Made by a program: the position numbers and the translations under genes
Notes under the pieces: generated by a model
What the model was told of the DNA's origin: nothing
What the model saw: the letters and a program-made list of their open reading frames with translations, nothing else
Databases searched by the model: none
Shown here: positions 57,695 to 64,000 of the stretch, piece by piece
Layout: every line of letters starts with the position of its first letter
Position numbering within the stretch: the stretch's first letter is position 1
Source: Gracilariopsis chorda
Lineage: Eukaryota > Rhodophyta > Florideophyceae > Gracilariales > Gracilariaceae
Length of the DNA: 64,000 bases
Assembly: GCA_003194525.1 (NCBI GenBank)
Contig: NBIV01000243.1
Location: 1 to 64,000, forward strand
Reading direction: 5' to 3'

Positions 57695-59310
57695 GATGCT
57701 TTGGAGCTATGTGCCGCCATGGTCATGTGCCAGTGTTCGGACGACCTCTTCATGATGCACAGTGCCCAAGCTTTGGTTGTGACAGTCGCATCACCGTTCA
57801 TCGAAAGTATTGGTAGCGATTGATCTCAGAGCAGCTTTCAGCGTTGTGCAGAGAGCTCAATTTTTTTGAGTGCCTTATGAACGGATGCGTACAAGCCTAT
57901 AACTCTATTGCTAATATCGAGACTGATATGCTGTATGTCGACTATTACAGTGGCGAGTACTTCCGAGATAAGCACGGAGACCAAATGCTATCTTGAACCA
58001 GAGATGAAGAGCTTTACATTTTCTTATCCTTCTCCACGGATGGTGTCAAAGTGTACGGAGGGCGAACGACGACACGATCTCCGTGACCTCTGATGTTCAC
58101 GGTTTTGAATTATCCGCCTGAATATCGTTTTCAAGCTTCAAACGCTCTTCTTTCGGATTTGGTTCCTGGATTTCATGATACAAAGAACTTTGGCTGTTTC
58201 CTTGGGCCACATGTTGAAGACCTACAGCAACTCGAAAAGGGGGTACCTATGCTTTGTCATGATGGAACGGTGAGAACTGTATATGCATGGCTTCTCTTCA
58301 TCTCCGCAGATTGGCCCGCTGCCAGCAAGATTCTTAGCATCAAGGGTCATAACGCTGAGGTCCCGTGCCGAAAATGTCACAAGAAACCCCGAAGAGTATC
58401 TGGTGCGGGAAGCAACCTTTGACTACTTCCAGAACGAGTGTCCATGGCAGCAGAGCCACACTTATCACCAGATTACATCCACTCAGAGTGCCCTGTACCA
58501 AGAACAGGAATAGGTATGAAGCTTGTATGGAACCGGTTGAATGCCACCGTAAGTAAAGCAGCTCGGGATAGAATTGCAAAGGAAACTGGAGTGAAAAGGG
58601 TCCCACTTCTGAAAAACATTACGGTTGAATTTGTGAGAGTCAACCCGTATGATCCAATGCACTTATGATTCCTTCGATGGGTTAAGCATCTCATCTCTCT
58701 TTGTACCGGTACACATCCAAAATGCTTTGAAAGGACGTACTCGTTTGTACTTGATGAGCAGCTCAAATGGTATGTTAACGATGCTCTTGCAGAGGGTTAC
58801 AAGGGAATCCCAGAAGTATGGGGAAGACCGCCAGAGTAATTCAGGTACATTGCTGGACACAAGGCGGAAGACTACAAAAACTTCGCTCTCTCCTAAGGAT
58901 GTTTATTGTTTCGCAGAAGGACAATTGAAAGACTTTAAATATCGCTTTGTAATTTGACTTCAAGGATTACATTCATTTTTTTCGACCCCACCACCTCCAA
59001 GAATGAGGAAAGGAGGCTTTCAAATTTGGTGGCGAAGGCCCATTCTCTTTTCATCGATATGTATTACAAATCAGGATCAAAACGCGTTTGTGCTAACCCC
59101 TACAACCCATGCAACTCTCCATCTTCCGGAAATGTTGCGGGATTGCGGACCGCTACGAAACATGTCTCAGTTTGTTGTAGAGGGAGTTGCTAGAACGCTG
59201 AGTGAAATGAGGAGAACTACTCAGTGCCCTGAGGCAAACCTCTTTCACAAGACGCATGATTTGTTTGCATTGCGAATGATAGGTCGTGGAATGAGACAAG
59301 GGGTATAGAG
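57695..59310 (+). pseudogene. CACTA-type (tnp2-like) transposase
   Basis: Read across frameshifts, the order is that of the Transposase_21/tnp2 family: DGVKVYGGRTTT near 58050 and LNYPPEYRFQ near 58110. Then come VPGFHDTKNFGCFLGPHVEDLQ near 58170, LFISADWPAASK and GHNAEVPCRKCH near 58350, and VPLLKNITVEFVRVNPYDPMHL near 58630. Last, LTPTTHATLHLPEMLRDCGPLRNMSQFVVEG lies near 59100-59190. These correspond to the family's DGV, PGP...L.P...EL, D.PA..GH..C..C, YDPMH and HLP..VR.FGPL blocks. Several frame changes and stops; dead. Upstream 56760-57690 may be its N-terminus but is not recognisable. Confidence 0.8.
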
Positions 59311-59420
59311 CATTTCACGAAACCCAGTTTCTGGCGCCTCACACGGTTCGATGCACAGCTCGAAGTCTGGTGGTTCAGAAAGTATGCACGTTTCAGTGAT
59401 GAGTTCAATTCGAAAGTACG

Positions 59421-59951
59421 TTGAACGTGGCCACATCCCTAACGCGTGCGTCTACATACTCGATACACGTATCTGGAAGGAGCTATGTTGTAGGTGGTGT
59501 CGAACGCTTTAAGGATGTCACAGAATACGTCCAAGGCTACCTCCCTGTCTCTGCACACGACATCCAGATCGCTGAACTCCAAATATTTCCGTGCGCCACC
59601 ATAGCTAACGGAGATCAAAGTTTGAGGCTTGAGAGTTTTGCTGAGTTTCAACGTCGAGCCAGGCAGGAGCGCCACCGGGTACGTCAAAGTTGCTGGACAG
59701 CTGCTCACTTTATGAAAAAGGAATCCTTTGCCTCTTTGGAGGCGGGAACACAACTGTTTGAAGTAAACTATGGGCGTATTGATGAGATTTGGAAGACAAG
59801 GGCAACGTATGGCAGAACAGCGGAGCAGTTGACGATTGTGGTAGAATTTCATCTCGTTCGAGGTAATTGGATGTACGGACTCCGGGTTGATGAACATACT
59901 GTACAAGCATTTTCTGATCTCAGTGGAACGGAGCGAAGGGGGTCATTGTGA
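59421..59951 (+). pseudogene. possible C-terminal region of the CACTA-like transposase
   Basis: 176-codon ORF just after the transposase core, on the same strand. Hydrophilic with an FEVNYGRIDEIWK segment; no motif I can name. Position fits the C-terminal tail seen in CACTA transposases, but it could be unrelated. Confidence 0.35.
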
Positions 59952-60627
59952 GACATTGGAAGGACCACTGAAGACATTTCCTGCGTAAACCACCTCATTG
60001 GTTTCAGGGAGTAAAACGGCAGACGCACATTTCTTGACTCAGTGCGGCTCGAATCTCAAAGTGACGAAGGAAGAAATTGAGTTCTAAGAGGAGTCATTGG
60101 GCAAGTTCGTGGAGGTACGTGACAATCCGGCTGGAGATAAGGTAAAGTATTGTGCGGCAGATTGCCCAATCTTTGGGGTTCTACCAGACTTGTAAATTCT
60201 TAATCGTAATGATTAGCAACAGAATAGGGATGCTAACTCTAATGTGTACCTAAATCAAATTCTGATTTCAGGTACAGCTATATAGGATGTACACGGGTGT
60301 CAAATAAAAGCACCCGAGTGGTTGTCACTGGGCAAAGTATCGTGCCTAACTGGACAAATATCAAATCATTATACATGTCTACTGGATATCATCCGTATAT
60401 CAGCGAGTACAGTTTTGTCAAGAAACGATTCACATTCAATGCACACATTGTCGTTCATCATATGCACATCACATGGTCTATTGATGGGCATTCTTTGCGC
60501 ATCAAGACCGTGTATACTTTGGTTATCTCAAACATAGCTATGGTAGATCCAATGAACATCAACGGAACATATATAACCTCTTCAATTACCGTCATATGTA
60601 ATATATGTAACCGCACATCTTACGGAT

Positions 60628-60657
60628 ATCCGTGGCGCATCCACCTACTTTGCTGGG
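60628..60657 (-). repeat. right terminal inverted repeat of the CACTA-like element
   Basis: Pairs with 54885-54914; ends in CTGGG before TTT. Confidence 0.85.
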
Positions 60658-61427
60658 TTTCTCGCGAGAGCAAATGACTCCCTGAGTAGTATAAGTCGCC
60701 TTTGACTTCGTCGCACGGTACTTCCTGCGTTTGTAGTCGGAATCGGATTAGTCCGATGAGGATTCAGCTGCGCTGCGATGAGAGCTAGAATCTTACGAAC
60801 CCAACTCAAGGTAGTGTACATCCTTTATGGGTTCACGAGCCTGTCGTTTGTCGAGCGGCGAATTGAATCGATAGAGACGATCTCTTTTTCCGCTTTCGGA
60901 GGCACGTCTGTATGCATACGGATGGTTGCTTTCAGCGTATCCGAACGAACGTGCACACGTTCCAAGGCCACCTGAACGTCATTGACAAAATTGGTGTAGT
61001 CCTTGACAAAGGTACCCGGGGCATCCAGGCATTCCAAAATGGAGTTCAAGTCTCGACATAAGAGTCGGATATCTCTCGAGACATCCTGAACTTGGGCAAT
61101 ATCAACGTTTTGACGAAGCTCGTTTACCTCTTCAAGGAGAGACACATGAGCCCCCTTAGAGATATTGATCCTCGACTCCAGTCGAGCAAACTCAGCTGAT
61201 TCCATACGAGGGTAAGCGGTAGACGGCGTCTTGACCAGTGGCGGTGGTACCGCCTGGCTTACAGCGTGTGGAGCAGACGCAAACGGTGGCGTTCTTCGGG
61301 CATTCCGACCAACTTCATTTTTGTCCAAACGTTCCGTAACGGATGTCCGCGTGCGCGGTGCACCATGCGAGGGTATACCAACTGCATCGGTAGAACCAGT
61401 TCGAGAATTGGGAGTCGGTGGCAGCAT
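60658..61427 (-). pseudogene. gag: gag of E2, piece 1 (N-terminus)
   Basis: Starts MLPPTPNSRTGS at 61427. Coiled-coil-like segment (ARLESRINISKGAHVSLLEEVNELRQNV) and RDIRLLCRDLNSILECLDAPGTF, the counterpart of E1 EDIRLLRADINTVLECF. Stop at 60825, then a Ser/Lys/Arg-rich linker in another frame ends TTQGVICSRE at the transposon junction. Confidence 0.85.
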
Positions 61428-61584
61428 ATTGCATGCCAGTCATCCGAGTGTTCGGAACTTCAATGAAATCGAATCAGATGTTTCCAAAGAACTGGGGCAA
61501 AACAAAGAGCTTGATAGATTTTTCTAAAGAACTAGAAGAGCAAAGAAAGGCACAAAGTGATCATACCAATTGTTGGTGACCCGG

Positions 61585-61602
61585 TTCTAGGTCAGGAGAC
61601 TA
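61585..61602 (-). promoter_or_regulatory. tRNA primer binding site of E2
   Basis: Minus-strand TAGTCTCCTGACCTAGAA, two bases after the LTR end. Differs from the E1 site only at TGG/TAG and one T for C. Confidence 0.7.
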
Positions 61603-61604
61603 CT

Positions 61605-62551
61605 TGTGGAGCAATATTGTTAGGTGGAAAATCCGTCCAAGGTGTTCGCAGCATTGCTCTCTTGTGAGGTAGGCGCGGCGACAGAGCCCTCCGTACCACA
61701 CAGTGTTCGGGTGTAAAACAGAGGTGACGCCCGGCTATACTGACGGAGGTGACACCAAGAATCGGGTTACCAGCTTGTCAACGTAGTGCACAGGTCCGTG
61801 TGAGCGGTGTTCCGGTCCACGGAGAATCCAGAAAGGGAAAAGGGGAAAAGGGGAGTAATCAAAAGGGAAGGTACAACCCGGCGGCTCGTGCAGAAAACCG
61901 ATAGAGACCCAGCGGTGGGGAGGTGTTGCTTGTTCAGCCAGGACGGCAAAACTCTATACTGAGTCGAACGGCTATCTGTTCCCACAATAGAAAGTAACTA
62001 AAACGGTAAAAACGGTGAACACTGGGCGAACCCACGGGGTAAGACAGATCAGCGGTCCTTGGTGATACTGTGCGGGTGAGTATAACGAGATCGAACGCGG
62101 TGAAACCCCAGCAGGTGTTGGTCACCTTGCACAGGCGATAGACTCAGAGCCGAGTCACAGCTTGTATTTAATTCATGGTGAAACGGCAAGGCCGCCCTGC
62201 CTTAAGTACTATTGGGTCACAATAGAATAAGAATACTACTACTGTACTGTGCCACACTTGTGGTCCACACACTTGTGTCACTTGGAGGCATTGCTGGCCA
62301 CGGCGCAACACGACACGTGTGAGTCATGCCAACCATGAATAGTATCCGTACGCTTGCCAGGCGTCACTCTGTTCCAAATATCAGAGAGATCACCCACGAG
62401 GGTTCCAAAACTACCAATTAAAGTTCATATCGAATCTCACCCAATATTTCCGAGGGTTCACTCATACCAGAGTTGAGCCGATGCCACGTCGGTATTGAAT
62501 CATTTATGATCCACTTCGCTTAAATGGTATGCGCGCACGCATTTCTGTAGA
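61605..62551 (-). repeat. 5' LTR of E2
   Basis: Partner of 37779-38720; 947 against 942 bases. Inner end TGTGGAGCAATA on plus, outer end before AAGAA. Confidence 0.88.
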
Positions 62552-64000
62552 AAGAAGTCTTGTAATTACATCAAGACAGAACGAATGGGAAACGAGACAC
62601 CTGGGTATGATGAACATAGCAACGAGGGCCATAATATCGTACCAAACAACCTCAAATTTCTACTGGAACTAAGCGCAACACGTCTCCGGCCATTTCCTTT
62701 GCTGGAGAGGAGAATGAACATCAAGAACTGGTGTAAGTACAGAAGAAGAGTGTTTGGGAAGAACGACCTGCGTCAGATGAAGTTACAACATTGAAAGAAA
62801 CGAGACCTGTCAGGTCACGTAGTGGGCTGGCCACGCCATCAAATCTGATAGAGAACATTGACAGGCTACCTGGATCTTCCAGCCACTCAAAGCGTCATAT
62901 TAACTGCTGTGCTTTACCTTCAAAAAGCAGCAGGCACCCAGACAGTCAGCTCGAAACGGAAAACAGAAGAATGTATCTCATACTAAGATGCACCTGACAA
63001 GCCCCTGCCAAATATCCACAAACTGCAAGAAACTGTAAACGAGAGTTCTGCATGCCCCACTAACGTGACACTTCCTAACGAGGACCTCATGTTATTGTCA
63101 GGGTACAATGCGGAAGCACTGAAGACGAAAGCCTTACTGATTCGTAGGCATAATGCCGGTTCGAAAGGTTCGCCGGAAGAGAAAACATCAAATACGTCTA
63201 AGAAAAACAGCAGGAGTCCGTTCTATTGCTAGACCGCATCAGCGCTCACTTTTCAAGAGCTCTCAACATACAGAAGCGAATTGTCCGAACAAGTGGGAGA
63301 CAATGATAAAAACTTCAGAAACTTGCGCTTGCCTCAATAAACACATCGGTTTCGTACGCGTGCAAAAGCTTACGGGAGACAGATTTATATAAATAAAGTA
63401 ATTCTTCTTCTTGTCTAACAGCAGTAAAGATCTAGTACAAGAGCTCTATAGAAGCAAAAAAGCCCAGGCGAAGCTCCCCGAGCAGTCCCACCGTGGCAGT
63501 GTTCACGATATACTGGTTGCGGGTCTTTTCGTATTCGCTTTGCCATGTAGGGCAAGAGCGCCACTCTTCTTCACAGAAGAAAGTACGCGCTCACTTCCAG
63601 AGTGCCATGCATTTAATGGCAGCGAAAGAAGTGCACCAAAAAATCGCTATTTATACGTGACGGAAGTGCACATGACTCTCCAGAACTCCCGGGTCTGAGT
63701 TCGAACCAGATTTATGGTGATTTCTATTCCACTCATATCAACCATCGTCATCTGTGGTAGTTCATTCAGCTTGGGAACTCATGTCCGAGTACTATAGGTT
63801 GAAATCGCAGCATTTTCGTCGGACAAGTAGAGCTAATGTTGTGCAAACGGTCTTCACTACGCGGATGCGATTAGGGACCAGCATTTTGTGCAAATGCGAT
63901 GTGCGGATCTACTCAGTTTATTTCCCTATCACCATTAGTTTTGTAAATGGAAAACAAGCAAATCGGTATAGGTTCTTACTTCTACAGGTAGTTGGCTCTA
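62552..64000. other. no recognised gene
   Basis: Right flank of E2. Short plus-strand ORFs (62585-62794, 63153-63392, 63411-63698) are basic and low-complexity without family signatures. No LTR, inverted repeat or RNA gene is evident. Confidence 0.4.

Larger units (their letters stand above)
54885..60657 (+). mobile_element. EnSpm/CACTA-like DNA transposon nested in E2 gag
   Basis: Imperfect terminal inverted repeats of about 30 bases, 23 matching: left CCCAGTGAGGCAGGTTGATA from 54885, right (reverse complement) CCCAGCAAAGTAGGTGGATG from 60657. Flanking TTT on both sides (54882-54884, 60658-60660) is a 3-base target duplication. Removing the element and one TTT restores the E2 gag frame. Contains a CACTA-type transposase on plus and a second ORF on minus, the usual two-gene plan. 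The CCCAG ends differ from the classical CACTA. Confidence 0.88.
37779..62551 (-). mobile_element. Ty3/gypsy LTR retrotransposon E2 with two nested insertions
   Basis: Direct LTRs at 37779-38720 and 61605-62551. Flanks are AAGAC (37774-37778) and AAGAA (62552-62556), a 4-of-5 target duplication. On the minus strand: LTR, primer site 61602-61585, gag in three pieces, pol, polypurine tract 38735-38721, LTR. The gag is interrupted by an EnSpm/CACTA-like transposon (54885-60657) and by E4 (44632-54654). Without them the element is about 9 kb. Same family as E1 and E3 but without an antisense gene: only about 0.6 kb separates pol from the 3' LTR. Confidence 0.9.

Noticed and set aside
63690..63720. 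tRNA-like T-arm string GAGTTCGAACC
   Set aside because: The flanking bases do not form a 5-bp T stem, and no D or anticodon arm lies upstream.
1..64000. CRISPR arrays, prokaryotic operons, rRNA genes
   Set aside because: No regularly spaced repeats, ribosome binding sites or conserved rRNA segments were seen; all content is eukaryotic transposon-type.

Overview
The window is eukaryotic nuclear DNA made almost entirely of transposable elements. There are no ribosome binding sites or operons. It is packed with decayed Ty3/gypsy and Ty1/copia LTR retrotransposons and DDE DNA transposons, with a short island of intact ORFs and a relic of a fused (HisHF/HIS7-type) histidine gene. The pol style and the intron-free ORFs would fit a compact-gene alga such as a red alga, or another protist or fungus. 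I cannot fix the taxon from the sequence alone.

Layout. (1) 1-5332: minus-strand Ty3/gypsy element E1, cut by the left window edge, apparently sitting in a Ty1/copia element whose 3' part runs to about 7278. (2) 7279-19516: the only island with intact ORFs. It holds a small protein kinase (7718-8503), three related tyrosine-recombinase-like genes (A 8671-9835 minus, broken; C 11357-12895 plus, intact but without catalytic residues; B 14220-16031 minus, intact with R..R..Y) and an unknown 420-residue protein D (18254-19516). A and B share a nearly identical block of about 1.15 kb covering promoter, start codon and first 100 codons. (3) 21100-21870: HisF-like pseudogene in a GC-rich patch, followed by an AT-rich stretch. 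(4) 23820-37756: plus-strand gypsy element E3 with paired 821-bp LTRs, gag-pol, a sense tail ORF and an antisense gene split by a pogo/Tigger-like transposon. (5) 37779-62551: minus-strand gypsy element E2, whose gag is interrupted by a chromodomain element E4 (44632-54654) and by an EnSpm/CACTA-like transposon (54885-60657). (6) 62552-64000: no recognised gene.

How the parts relate. E1, E2 and E3 are one gypsy family: same gag order, CCHC knuckle in E1 and E2 (degenerate in E3), same protease surroundings, GPY/F-type integrase tail in E2 and E3. E4 is a chromovirus-like element of a different lineage. All four appear to use the same tRNA primer. E3 and E4 both carry an antisense gene of about 2 kb between pol and the 3' LTR. 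Both insertions into E2 gag can be removed at base resolution with the gag frame restored, so E2 is older than both. All retroelement ORFs carry stops or frameshifts, whereas the A/B block shows only a handful of differences and is far younger.

The two observations I rate most interesting are the antisense gene shared by two retrotransposon lineages, and the recombinase cluster, where a live-looking enzyme, a catalytically dead full-length paralogue and a truncated core-binding-only paralogue lie together with one promoter and N-terminus reused.
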